Below are positions 1 to 8,714 of a stretch of 64,000 nucleotides of DNA, one piece after another. Position 1 is the stretch's first letter; every line of letters begins with the position of its first letter. Source of the stretch: Homalodisca vitripennis (lineage: Eukaryota; Arthropoda; Insecta; Hemiptera; Cicadellidae); NCBI RefSeq assembly GCF_021130785.1, contig NC_060213.1, forward strand, positions 117,320,501 to 117,384,500, in the 5' to 3' direction. The notes under the pieces were generated by a model. That model was not told the origin of the DNA. It saw only the letters and a list, made by a program, of their open reading frames with translations, and did no database searches. The position numbers and the translations under genes were made by a program.

Positions 1-2
1 AG

Positions 3-491
3 ATGGAGAGTAAAGCAGCAGAGGACGATCAATGTGAACCAATTGAGAATGAAAAAATTAACAAAACAAAAGAAGATATTATCAAAGAAATTACAGAACT
101 CCGGAAAAATATAAAACGAAAACATAGAACACTTAAACGTGACCTTATAGAAACTGAAGATATGTGGAAAAACAAATTAAAACCAATATCAGAACCGTTA
201 CAAAAACTAGTTGAGGAGGGTGAACAGCTTCAACAACAGCAGCAAGAAGTTAAGAAAGAACTTAAGAGGAAAAGTTTAGAAGACCATGAAGAAACACCTG
301 CGAAACGTTACTTACTTCAACATCCTCAAGGAGTTAAGAGAAAGCCTTGCCTAAATCTTCCAACTCAACCTGATTATGAGAGTGATTATGAATATGATGA
401 TGGTAATAGTGAAGAGCTTCCTTCTGCAAAACGATTAGCAAGTCATGATTCTTATATGGAAACTGAATATAAGACTCAGTACATGTCATGA
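3..491 (+). pseudogene. DUF8207-like protein, N-terminal part, cut by a retrotransposon
   Basis: The ATG at 3-5 opens a 162-residue frame. It contains a charged, helix-rich region with coiled-coil character (about residues 20-90, rich in Lys/Glu/Gln), then an acidic, tyrosine-rich stretch with Lys-Arg clusters (about 105-150). The frame runs into the 5' end of the non-LTR element near 485-492, so its last few residues are probably not native. The rest of the gene resumes at about 5113. The family is one I remember from insect genomes as DUF8207; its function is unknown. It sits at the head of the rightward gene block. I cannot tell whether the ATG is the true start, because only two bases precede it in the window. 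Confidence 0.6.
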
Positions 492-677
492 CTCGGCAGC
501 GGACGGACGTGTGTCGCAGCGCTCCGTAACATAACCTCAAACGTTGCTCATCAACTGTCATCTGTGCTACACTTGGTTGTTATTGTTAGCTGCTTCATAG
601 TTCAAGCTGAACATATTAGTGATATTATTGATTTGGTGTTTTCCGTGAAAGTGTGTGATTGCGCAACACCAGGAAAA

Positions 678-1610
678 ATGACTGATTGTGGTCGCTGTGT
701 GAGACCGATCCCTAAAACTGGGAAAAATGCTCCTAAGGTGGATTGTGCTGAATGTAAATTGTCATTTCATGGAAAATGTGTCGATCTTACACCTGACGAC
801 ATTCAGTATTACGTCGAAAACAATACCGTATGGAGGTGTGAAGCTTGCGCCAAGGAACGACGTAAGAGCATGGCCCTTGAGTCATCTATGACGTCTACCA
901 TTACCAATGAGGATGTTTTTAATCTAGTATCGGAATTGAGAAAGGACCTGAGAGGAGTTGAAGCTGGACTGGGCAAATCGATCAACACTGCCTTTGAAGA
1001 GTTAAAAGAGACTAAAGGCCTGGTTAGTAAACAAGGAGAGGAAATGTCAGCACTCTTAGAACTTGTAAACAAACTCTCCACGGAAAACGCTGCCCTCAGG
1101 AATAAGGTCGCTATGTTCGGGAGCCGTATGGACGACATCGAACAGTATTCCAGGAGGGATACTATCGAGATACACGGTATCCCGGCTGATAGAGGAGAAC
1201 AGATCGTCGAGGTGGTGAAAACAGTGGGGCGAGCCTTGGACCTGACGATAGATGAAAATATGATCAGTGCTTGCCATAGACTGCGAAACAGGGAAGGATC
1301 TGGCAAGCCCCCTGGAATTATAGTGAAGATGACCCGACGCATGGATGCTGAGGCTGTCCTCCAAAAAAGGCGAGTGAAGCGTAATTTAAATACGCACGAT
1401 ATAGGCCTAACTGCAAGTCCTGCGATGCCTATATATATTAATGAAAGCCTGAGCCCTGGACGACGCCGACTTCTGAACGCAGCCCGGGAAAAGAAAAGTG
1501 AAAAACATTACACGTATCTATGGATCAGAGGAGGCAAGATATTAATGAGGAAGGCGGAGGGCGAACCTGTGAAAGTTGTAACTTCGCTGGCGGACCTGGA
1601 TAAATTGTGA
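678..1610 (+). CDS. Non-LTR retrotransposon ORF1, PHD-finger RNA-binding protein
   Basis: A 310-residue product if the first in-frame ATG, at 678, is used; the frame is open further upstream but without a better ATG. A PHD-like zinc finger occupies the first ~55 residues: a Cys-x2-Cys pair (CGRC), then CAEC, then a His-x2-Cys pair, then CEAC. A coiled coil follows (about residues 75-150). The C-terminal part contains DDIEQYSRRD and a region resembling the L1 ORF1 RNA-binding domain and the baculovirus FP C-terminal domain, including NESLSPGRRRLLNAAR. Such proteins bind element RNA and act as chaperones in the retrotransposition particle. The frame is unbroken. The ORF2 frame opens 81 bases downstream. 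Confidence 0.85.
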   Translation: MTDCGRCVRPIPKTGKNAPKVDCAECKLSFHGKCVDLTPDDIQYYVENNTVWRCEACAKERRKSMALESSMTSTITNEDVFNLVSELRKDLRGVEAGLGKSINTAFEELKETKGLVSKQGEEMSALLELVNKLSTENAALRNKVAMFGSRMDDIEQYSRRDTIEIHGIPADRGEQIVEVVKTVGRALDLTIDENMISACHRLRNREGSGKPPGIIVKMTRRMDAEAVLQKRRVKRNLNTHDIGLTASPAMPIYINESLSPGRRRLLNAAREKKSEKHYTYLWIRGGKILMRKAEGEPVKVVTSLADLDKL

Positions 1611-1690
1611 ACTACAGTTTGTGGAAATGAGGTTAGAAAATTGTATATTTAGGCTAGTATTAGTTATCAATCCGACACTTTTTTTTGTGA

Positions 1691-4596
1691 AATATTAATA
1701 ACACTAATAGTATAGTAGTTTTAAATCAAAATATTAGAAGCGTAAGGCAGAATTTCAATTTATTTTTAAGTGAATTAGAATCTGCTCGATTATTTCCTGA
1801 TATAATAGTTTTAACTGAGACATGGATTAGTAAAGCTGAATTAAATTATTATAAAATTTCTGGCTACAATGCTTTTGCTAATTGTAATGAGGAGTACAGG
1901 GCGGGAGGTACCATAGTGTACGTCCGCGACTGTTATCAGTGTAGCGGTGTGAGTGAGAGAGATGATATTAGATCAGCTGATGTTCTGCAGCTAGACGTCA
2001 GAGTCAGTGACCTTGAGCGCTTTACACTGATCGCAGTCTACCGTCTCCACTCTGCCTTGCGCTCCGCATTCATTGATGATATTGAGGATGTATTAACGGG
2101 TCTAGGAAATCGTAATATTGTTTTGGTAGGTGATATGAATTTAGATATATTGAGTCAGTCAGCTGAGAGCGATAATTATTTGAGCCTTTTGAGCAGCAAG
2201 GGAATGTTAAATTTAGTTAATGAACCCACTAGAATTAAAGGAAATTCGTCTACATGTTTAGATCATGTTTTTGTACGGTTCTTTAAAAAGGGCAATCTTC
2301 AGTTTGACTTCAAAGCTAATGTTTTTCATTATAATTTAACTGATCATTCTACTGTTCTGTTTTCAATTCACTTTTGCAATCCAATAATTAAAGATACTGA
2401 AGAGTACTATAGCCAGATTGATTTGGAAAAACTTACTGCTGAACTTATTAATGTAGATTGGGCTTGTGTATATGAAAAAAATACTGTGTCTGATGCTTTC
2501 CAATTCTTTATTGATGTATTAGAACTAAGTATAGGAAAATGCAAGTTTGATGTACGTTCAAATAAAAGTAAACAGGTGCATAAATTAAAACCTTGGACTA
2601 CTGACAGGCTATCATTTAAGCTTCAAAAGAGAAAAAAAATTTACAAGTTATTGATGAAAAATCCAAATAATGTAAAACTTAAACAGTATTACACTAATTT
2701 TCGAAATCAATTAAATTTAGAATTAAAAAGTTCAAAGGAGTCATTTTTTAGAGATAGGTTTGAGGGTTCGATCAATGATGTTAAGTCACAATGGAAAATA
2801 GTTAACGAACTAATTGGTGAAAATACAAAAAATACTGTAATAAGGGAGGTCGTTGGGGAATCTTGTATTATACACGAACCTAAACTTATCGCCAATGAAT
2901 TCAATTCTCATTTTTTAAATGCCCCTCGGAAATTGAGAGGTCAAATAGATCAATCGAATCTAGCGCAGCACACGGTTTTCGACAACGTATTCAATCAACG
3001 CATCAATCTTAAATCTTTTTTTATGCAACCTATTTTAAGTGAGGATGTTTCTTCATTTATTTCTAGTCTGAAAAACAACAAATCACCAGGATTTGACAAG
3101 GTCAGTCCAACGATGATAAAAAAATAGCTCCCAGTATTATTCCGATATTAACATATCTCTATAACTTCAGTCTTATGACAGGGGAATTTCCTAGATGCTT
3201 AAAAAGTGCAATAGTAGTTCCAATCTTCAAACGTGGGGACCCTACACAGCCAAACTGTTACCGACCAATTTCTTTGCTCTCAGTTTTTTCAAAAATATTG
3301 GAAAAGGTTGTTAAAAAGCAGTTACTTTCATTTCTTAATAAAAACAAATTCTTTAGTAATAATCAGTTTGGGTTTCGAGAGGGTATGTCTACTGAGGATG
3401 CCTTACTTTCATTCATGGAATCAGTTTACGAGCCAATTAATAATAGTAAAAAGGTATCTGCATTGTTCATTGATATTACAAAAGCTTTCGACACGATTGA
3501 TCATGAAATTTTACTTCATAAGTTATGGCTGGCTGGTATTAGAGGTTTACCACTTGACTGGTTTTCTAGTTATCTCACGGGGAGAGAACAAAGGGTAAAC
3601 ATTGGTGGCGTCATGGGAGATCCAGGGAAAATTGAATTTGGTGTTCCGCAGGGTTCTGTTTTGGGACCAATACTTTTTTTAATTTATGTCAATGATCTTT
3701 GTAATGGTTGTTTTAATGGTAAATTGGTTGCGTTTGCCGATGACACTGCTTTTGTTTATACAAACCATGACTTAAATTCGCTTTACCAATCAATGTCAAA
3801 AGATTTATTTTTCCTAAGGTTATGGTTTGACAAAAACTTTATGATATTAAGCGAAAAAACTAAGTTCATGTTATTCAGTCTGAGATTCGACTCCAAATTT
3901 AATTTCCCACTTAAATTTCATGAAACTAAATGCCTTGTTCCGCTTGTTCCTGATTGTGACTGTTTGGAATTACAGCAAGTCAATAATATGAAATATTTAG
4001 GTTTAATCATTGATTATCAATTGACCTGGAAAAACCATATTTCAAAATTACAAAAAGAGCTTTATTTCAGTTTGAGAAAGTTTTACCTATTAAATCAGTT
4101 GTGTGGGTCTAACAAAATTTTAGTCAATGTATATCACGCTCTTGTAGGATCCAGGATAAGCTATGGTATCACATGCTGGGGTGGGACATACAGTACTACC
4201 TTATATCCGATAGTAATTTTTCAAAATAGATTCATCAGACTTATTTCGAAAAAGACAAGGTTTGAACATACTTGGCCACTGTTTGTTGAGATGAAAATTC
4301 TTCCTCTACGGTATTTATACATTTTTAAAGTCCTAAAAATGTTTTACATTAGAAGCTCTGCTTTTTCAATAACAAGACAGCCTAGTTACAATCTTAGGCG
4401 GTACCAAGTCGTTAGTGTGCCTAAATCAAATTTAAATATACATCAAATATTTTACAGTAGTTTTGCACCACGATTATTTAACATAATTAGTTATAAAATT
4501 GGCGACTTCACAACACAGAGAGAGTTTTTGAAAAAATTGAAAAAATGGCTTTTTGAACAAGAAGCTGTTGATAAAATATTAAAAATAGTAAAGTAG
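1691..4596 (+). CDS. Non-LTR retrotransposon ORF2, endonuclease and reverse transcriptase, one frameshift
   Basis: Open from 1691 with no early ATG. The N-terminal APE-like endonuclease shows LNQNIRS, the catalytic-glutamate motif VLTETWI, LVGDMN, and the terminal His motif LTDHS near residue 215. The frame stops at 3125 because an A7 run (3118-3124) is one base off; the protein continues in the next frame through 4596. The reverse transcriptase has SPGFDKVSP, NCYRPISLLS, FIDITKAFDTIDH, GVPQGSVLGP and the catalytic box FADD, then MKYLGLIID in the thumb/connection region. There is no RNase H motif. It nicks target DNA and copies element RNA by target-primed reverse transcription. Only the single homopolymer shift separates it from an intact frame. 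Confidence 0.88.
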
Positions 4597-5112
4597 GTTG
4601 AGTCTTGAACATTTTGAATCGCTTGCACTTACTTCTTGCCTGAATTTCCTATGTGTTTTTGGTACATCTATTTGTTTGCTTACTGGTATTTGTCACTATC
4701 TCTTTAGTGTCTTTTTATTTCTTTGAATTGTAAATATAATTACTTGGTATGTTGGTGAAGGAGATTTTTACCATTGAAGTTACAAAGAAATAATTTCCAT
4801 TCAATGGCACAGTATGTTTTTAATCAATCTCTTTTTCATACATAATTTTTAAACTATGTGTTACGTTTCGCTGCTAGCCGTTTCATTCTTTTTGTTTAAA
4901 ACAAGTGATGGAGATCCCAGCTCAGGCTTTGCCTAGGGGATTCCTATTTATTTTGCCTTATATTTATTTATATTGTTATTGTGTTAATTTATTCTACCTT
5001 TTTATTGTTATATTTTGAACTCATGGTATTGTAAAAACTGTGTTGTGTACTTGTATATGAAAATGTACTGTTTTGTACTTGTTTTTTGGCAAAATAAAGA
5101 TTATTTATTTAT
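4597..5112 (+). other. 3' UTR and tail of the non-LTR element
   Basis: About 515 bases with no coding potential, AT-rich, with a final AATAAAG near 5093 and a short ATTT-repeat tail. This is the 3' region recognised during target-primed reverse transcription in related elements. I see no other gene here. Confidence 0.7.
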
Positions 5113-5886
5113 GAATTAACAAATGATAATAACGATATTGAAATGAATACACCACCGCCAAAGCAATTTGACGAGGAAATGGTATACGAGTCAACAAGTG
5201 GACAGGAATTATTAAAAAACACCCAAGGAAAAAACTTGCAAAGGAATTTGTAGAACGTGAGTTTAAGGGGAAAATTGCTAGAGATTATTTTCTAAAACTT
5301 ATACAAGGAGGTAAAACTCTAGACCATAATTATGGAATTCGTATCGATGGTGATTCTTGGATGATAGGAGACAAACGAATAGATATTCATGTTGATGATA
5401 TTTTAATAGATGGAAAAAGATATAAAAGGTACACCCGGTCTTTATGAATTAATAGTTATGAACATTCCAAACGATTATATTTATACTGAAGAGGATTTAA
5501 ATGCATATGCTGACATTTTGAGAGAAACTAACGTTTATGGAGTGAATTATTCAGCAACAGGAAAAATTAGATCTAACAGAGGAAGTAAATATAAAAATAT
5601 AATTGCTCCTCTGATTAATCGAGTACCAACACTTGAAGACCATCACATGTCAACATATTCTGATTTGGTAAATAAAGCAGCTACCGGGAGTGGTATTAAT
5701 TTAACAAACACAGCACCTAATTATGTCTATTTTGACGATCCAAATGAACTTGTAGATCGATTGAGGTTATTATTAGCATCTCAACAAGCGGGGAACACAG
5801 GTCATTCAAATGAAATCAACTCAATCATTGAAGAACTACTTGAATTAGAACCTGTATTGTCAAAAAACGTTGTAGTGAATAAATAA
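5113..5886 (+). CDS. DUF8207-like protein, C-terminal part, two frameshifts
   Basis: Coding resumes at 5113 with an Asn/Pro-rich linker. It shifts frame at an A6 run (5229-5234, one base missing) and again at an A4 run (5424-5427, one base extra), then stays open to the stop at 5884-5886. The signature GTPGLYELI lies just after the second shift, preceded by DYFLKLIQGG and a GDKRI-type segment. This pattern matches a family I recall from many insect genomes (DUF8207, from memory) that co-occurs with adintovirus-like genes. Function is unknown; it could be a virion or replication accessory protein. Both breaks fall in A runs, so sequence error is possible. The N-terminal part is at 3-491, beyond the retrotransposon. 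Confidence 0.65.
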
Positions 5887-5953
5887 ATAAATATTGTTAT
5901 CAAGTTGAATATTGTTCATTTTATTTCTATTCCTCACATGATATACATGTATC

Positions 5954-6682
5954 ATGAGTGTTGATAAATTTGGTCACCATTCACGATCGACTAAGGTTCT
6001 TAGAGGTCCAAAAGGAGAAGGGTTCGAACTTACTGCCGAAGGCAATTATGATATGCAAAATAAGAAACTGTGTAATGTCAGAGAACCTACCGAGAAGAAC
6101 GATGTTGTAAATTTAAACTATATCAAAAACAATAGTCTGTTAAGGACCAAAGATGGGAGTTTGTTTAATGCAGAAAATCTAAAAATATCAAATGTTGGAA
6201 AACCTTCAAATTTACAAGATGTAGTTAACGTGCAATATTTAAAAGATTCCATCGAAGACTGTTTAAGGATTGAAAATGGAAAGTTTGATGCTAAAAATAA
6301 AGTTATATGTAGTGCTAGTGAACCGGTTGAGGAGTATGACATTGTAAATTTAAAATACTTCAATAAACATGCTGTTAATATGCAATATTTAAGAGATAAC
6401 ACATTAATACTTAATAAAACAACTAAAGAACTTGATGCAAAGAGTGCTACCATATCAAATCTGTCTAAACCTAAGTTTCTGTACGATGCTGTGAACAAAT
6501 TATATTTTCTAGAAAATATTGCCGACATAACCTACGCAATTTATTATCAAATTCACAAAAGGAGTAAGAAAAAGATGACTAAATCCGAATGGATAAATAA
6601 AGTTATAAAATATAAAAACATAAATTGGCTTGATCTTTTTTCAGTTAAAGTAGAGTCCCCAGTAAGTGAAGACGTCTCTTAG
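5954..6682 (+). CDS. Fibre-like repeat protein of the viral element
   Basis: An intact 242-residue frame starting MSVDKFG. At least four imperfect repeats of about 40 residues occur (starting near residues 31, 70, 110 and 159). Each has a polar Asp/Asn-Ala-x-Asn-Lys start, a short hydrophobic strand, Pro, and then Asp-Val-Val-Asn-x-x-Tyr-Leu. Repeats of this type resemble shafts of phage tail fibres and adenovirus-like attachment fibres, which form trimers. The C-terminus (about 195-242) is basic, then aromatic, and lacks the repeat. Seen: repeats and intact frame. Inferred: attachment fibre or spike role. It sits 67 bases after the DUF8207-like gene and 13 bases before the PLA2 gene. Confidence 0.65.
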   Translation: MSVDKFGHHSRSTKVLRGPKGEGFELTAEGNYDMQNKKLCNVREPTEKNDVVNLNYIKNNSLLRTKDGSLFNAENLKISNVGKPSNLQDVVNVQYLKDSIEDCLRIENGKFDAKNKVICSASEPVEEYDIVNLKYFNKHAVNMQYLRDNTLILNKTTKELDAKSATISNLSKPKFLYDAVNKLYFLENIADITYAIYYQIHKRSKKKMTKSEWINKVIKYKNINWLDLFSVKVESPVSEDVS

Positions 6683-6695
6683 ATGTATTTAAGTA

Positions 6696-7263
6696 ATGGC
6701 TGTGCGAAACAACCGCTTCAGTCGTTATTGTGGCTCCGGACTGTTAAATACAATTGGAAAAACTGCAAGTGCTATTATAAATCGAGGAATTGACATTTTA
6801 CCTTTTGAATTACATTTACCTGGAGGTTATCAGTACTGCGGCCTGGTACAGATTTACAAAAGAGATTAAGTAGAAACGATCCAGGAATTAACGGTTTAGA
6901 CGCAGCTTGTAAGGAACATGATATAGCGTACTTAAAATATCAAGATACTAATCACAGAGCATACGCTGACAGAATCTTAGCTGAAAAGGCTTGGAATAGA
7001 TTTAAAGCATCAGATTCAAGTGTAGGTGAAACAGCTGCAGCGTGGGCAGTTACAAATATTATGAAAGCGAAATCTAAATTAAGTAGTGGATCAATAAAGA
7101 AGAAGAAGAAAGCAGTACAGAAGAGGAAACAGATGAAAACAAATAAAAATATAAAAAATAATAAGAAAACAAAGACAAACAAGAACAAAACAAAGCAAAT
7201 GAAAAAAACCTTAAAGGGAAAGGGGTTATATTTAAAACCGTATTCCGGATCAGGATTAAAAAA

Positions 7264-7264
<1 letters not shown>
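6696..7264 (+). CDS. Parvovirus-type phospholipase A2 minor virion protein, one frameshift
   Basis: The ATG at 6696 starts a short hydrophobic N-terminus, then the PLA2 fold. The calcium loop (YQYCG, expected to continue Pro-Gly-Thr) is followed by NDPGINGLDAACKEHDIAY, whose His-Asp pair is the catalytic motif of parvovirus VP1 PLA2. The frame breaks inside the calcium loop at a CC run (6842-6843), where one C appears missing; the next frame then stays open. The tail is extremely Lys-rich and ends with KGKGLYLKPYSGSG, a short basic motif I recall from adintovirus minor capsid proteins. The (AT)29 tract at 7266-7323 abuts or overruns the C-terminus, so the true stop is unclear. Known role of such PLA2 domains: breaching the endosomal membrane during entry. 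Confidence 0.75.

Positions 7265-7265
<1 letters not shown>

Positions 7266-7323
<58 letters not shown>
7266..7323. repeat. (AT)29 microsatellite between PLA2 and protease genes
   Basis: A perfect dinucleotide run of 58 bases. It lies between the Lys-rich end of the PLA2 protein and the first recognisable residues of the protease, in a place where both genes probably once had coding or start sequence. Confidence 0.95.
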
Positions 7324-7326
<3 letters not shown>

Positions 7327-7726
7327 TCGAAAATAATAGATGAGCTTCCAAGTAAACCGCTATCACAGTTTGACAATTTAAAATGTGCTAAGCTTCTAAA
7401 GTTACCATACTTTAGAGGAGTATTTATGAGAGACCTGTTACCGCCTAAAATTAACGATAATGAATCTGCAGTTGTTAATTTAGTTTTTTTTTGTTTTAGA
7501 TAGTATAAATGGAAAAGGTACACATTGGGTATGTTATGTGAAACGTGGATATAACGTAGAATACTTTGACAGTTTTGGTAATTTAAGACCGCCGACCGAG
7601 TTAGAGGATTTTTGTAACAGTGGACCCCATCTCGTTACAATCAAATACAATTACTTTCCGAGGCAGAAGGAAAATACTTTTAACTGCGGTCGTTTGTGTT
7701 TAGACTTTTTGTTCGTGAAGAAATGA
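7324..7726 (+). CDS. Adenain-like cysteine protease, disrupted
   Basis: Matches the Polinton/adintovirus maturation protease (adenovirus protease/Ulp1-like fold). Seen in order: an N-terminal segment with LPYFRGVFMRD, then the catalytic-His region GTHWVCY, the Asp region YFDSFGNLRPP, and FNCGRLCLDFL with the catalytic Cys near the C-terminus. A 16-base insertion at 7484-7499 (nine T, G, TTTTAG) shifts the frame between the N-terminal segment and the His motif. No in-frame ATG is present before 7426, so the natural start was probably lost at the (AT)n tract. The stop TGA at 7724-7726 overlaps the penton ATG by the four bases ATGA. Known role: processing of capsid precursors. Confidence 0.75.
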
Positions 7727-8550
7727 TTTGTGTTACAGGAAGATCGTCTGATCTCAAGTGTACGTTATTTCCTCCTTTAGATTTATCAAGATCTAATGAC
7801 TGGGAAATGGGTTTTTTGGATTTAATGACTTACAATTCAATTCCCAATATTGAAGAAAATATCAATAACGTACTTTACATCGGCTCCAATACAATATCTC
7901 TTCCAACAGGATCTTATGAAATAGAAGACATTCATAAGTATATTAACAATAAATTGAAAGAAATAGATCCGACTACAACATTCAAGTTAAAAGCAAACAA
8001 CAATACACTTAAAAGTGAAATATGGTGTTCTAAGAAAATAGACGTTTCGAAACCTCACAATTTAGGTTCGTTACTTGGGTTTATAGATAAAGATATCAAG
8101 ATATTGGATGCAAATAAATGGCATGTATCATCAAGTCAAGTGGCCATTAACAAAGTTGATATCATACGAATCACTTGTAATATTGTAGGTATGAATGTGT
8201 TTTGAACGTCTAAGCCTGTGGTTTATCTTACTTACTTCTGACTTTTGCAATACAATGTCCATTGTCAAAATGCAATAAAGAGTTTGATTTGATTTGATTT
8301 GATTTGATTTGTAGGAGGTTCATATAGAGACGGAATCGAAGGACACGTATTACATGAATTTTATCCAGTGGTTGGACCTGGATTTAAAATTGTTGAAAGA
8401 CCTGAATCAGTACAATATCTTCCAATTTACAAACAAAATAATTTATCAGAATTTAACATAAAACTAGAAGATCAGAACGGAGATTTAATTAATTTCAGAG
8501 GTGAAAACATTAATTTACGCGTTCACATTAGAGAGAAAGCAGGAAAATAA
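7723..8550 (+). CDS. Penton-like single-jelly-roll minor capsid protein, interrupted by a retroposon
   Basis: The ATG at 7723 overlaps the protease stop. The first part (about 155 residues) contains NDWEMGFLDLMTYNSIPNI and a NNKLKEI segment typical of the minor capsid (penton) protein of arthropod Polinton-like elements. Coding stops at 8203-8205 within a 126-base insertion (8190-8315), then continues in frame from 8316 to the TAA at 8548-8550, ending IREKAGK. Removing the insertion would leave one frame of about 235 residues. The protein presumably forms pentamers at capsid vertices. The family call comes from motif memory and gene position between protease and major capsid gene. Confidence 0.7.
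8190..8308 (+). mobile_element. Short retroposon (SINE or truncated non-LTR) inside penton gene
   Basis: About 119 bases ending in AATAAAG followed by a run of GATTT repeats. The 7-base sequence TTGTAGG occurs at 8183-8189 and again at 8309-8315, as expected of a target-site duplication. The tail type fits a non-LTR-mobilised element. By chance the edges also look like GT...AG intron borders. Confidence 0.75.
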
Positions 8551-8552
8551 CT

Positions 8553-8714
8553 ATGGGCTTGGTGTTTAACTCAACCTCTACATCTTCTAAAAAGTTAGTT
8601 AAAACCTTTCATACTACACCAAATGTCAGTATTCCTCGAACAGTGAAGCCGTTAACATTGAGGAACCGCATATTTCTTAACTCACTAGGAATATTTAAAA
8701 CTCCTTCATCATGA
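8553..8714 (+). CDS. Small 53-residue basic protein of the viral element
   Basis: Intact frame beginning MGLVFNSTSTSSKK and ending in a Ser-rich tail. It is rich in Lys, Arg, Thr and Ser, with no membrane segment and no recognised domain. It begins 2 bases after the penton stop, and its TGA (8712-8714) overlaps the major capsid ATG (8711-8713) in the sequence ATGA. This tight spacing supports it being a real gene, possibly a minor virion or cement protein, but no function can be assigned. Confidence 0.6.
   Translation: MGLVFNSTSTSSKKLVKTFHTTPNVSIPRTVKPLTLRNRIFLNSLGIFKTPSS

Larger units (their letters stand above)
492..5112 (+). mobile_element. Nearly full-length CR1/Jockey-group non-LTR retrotransposon
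   Basis: Seen: a GC-richer 5' leader (from about 492), ORF1 with a PHD-like zinc finger, ORF2 with endonuclease and reverse transcriptase, a long AT-rich 3' UTR and a tail of ATTT repeats after an AATAAAG signal near 5093-5113. No LTRs or terminal inverted repeats are visible. The element lies inside the DUF8207-like viral gene: N-terminal coding ends at about 490 and the remaining coding sequence resumes at 5113. A convincing target-site duplication was not found; only ATG is shared at the two edges. The clade assignment (CR1 or Jockey) rests on ORF architecture and tail type. Confidence 0.85.

Noticed and set aside
334..561. Leftward 75-residue frame
   Set aside because: Lies antisense to the DUF8207-like gene and the retrotransposon leader; no domain.
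809..1364. Leftward frames of 177 and 102 residues
   Set aside because: Antisense to the clearly coding non-LTR ORF1.
3233..3598. Second + strand frame of 121 residues
   Set aside because: Overlaps the reverse transcriptase in another frame and has no family resemblance.
6118..6528. Leftward 136-residue frame
   Set aside because: Antisense to the fibre-like gene.
7074..7523. Leftward 149-residue hydrophobic frame
   Set aside because: Created by translating the Lys-rich tail and the (AT)n tract backwards; low complexity.
8190..8315. Native intron in the penton gene
   Set aside because: The target duplication, AATAAAG and GATTT repeat tail fit a retroposon better; splicing remains possible and is listed as a finding.
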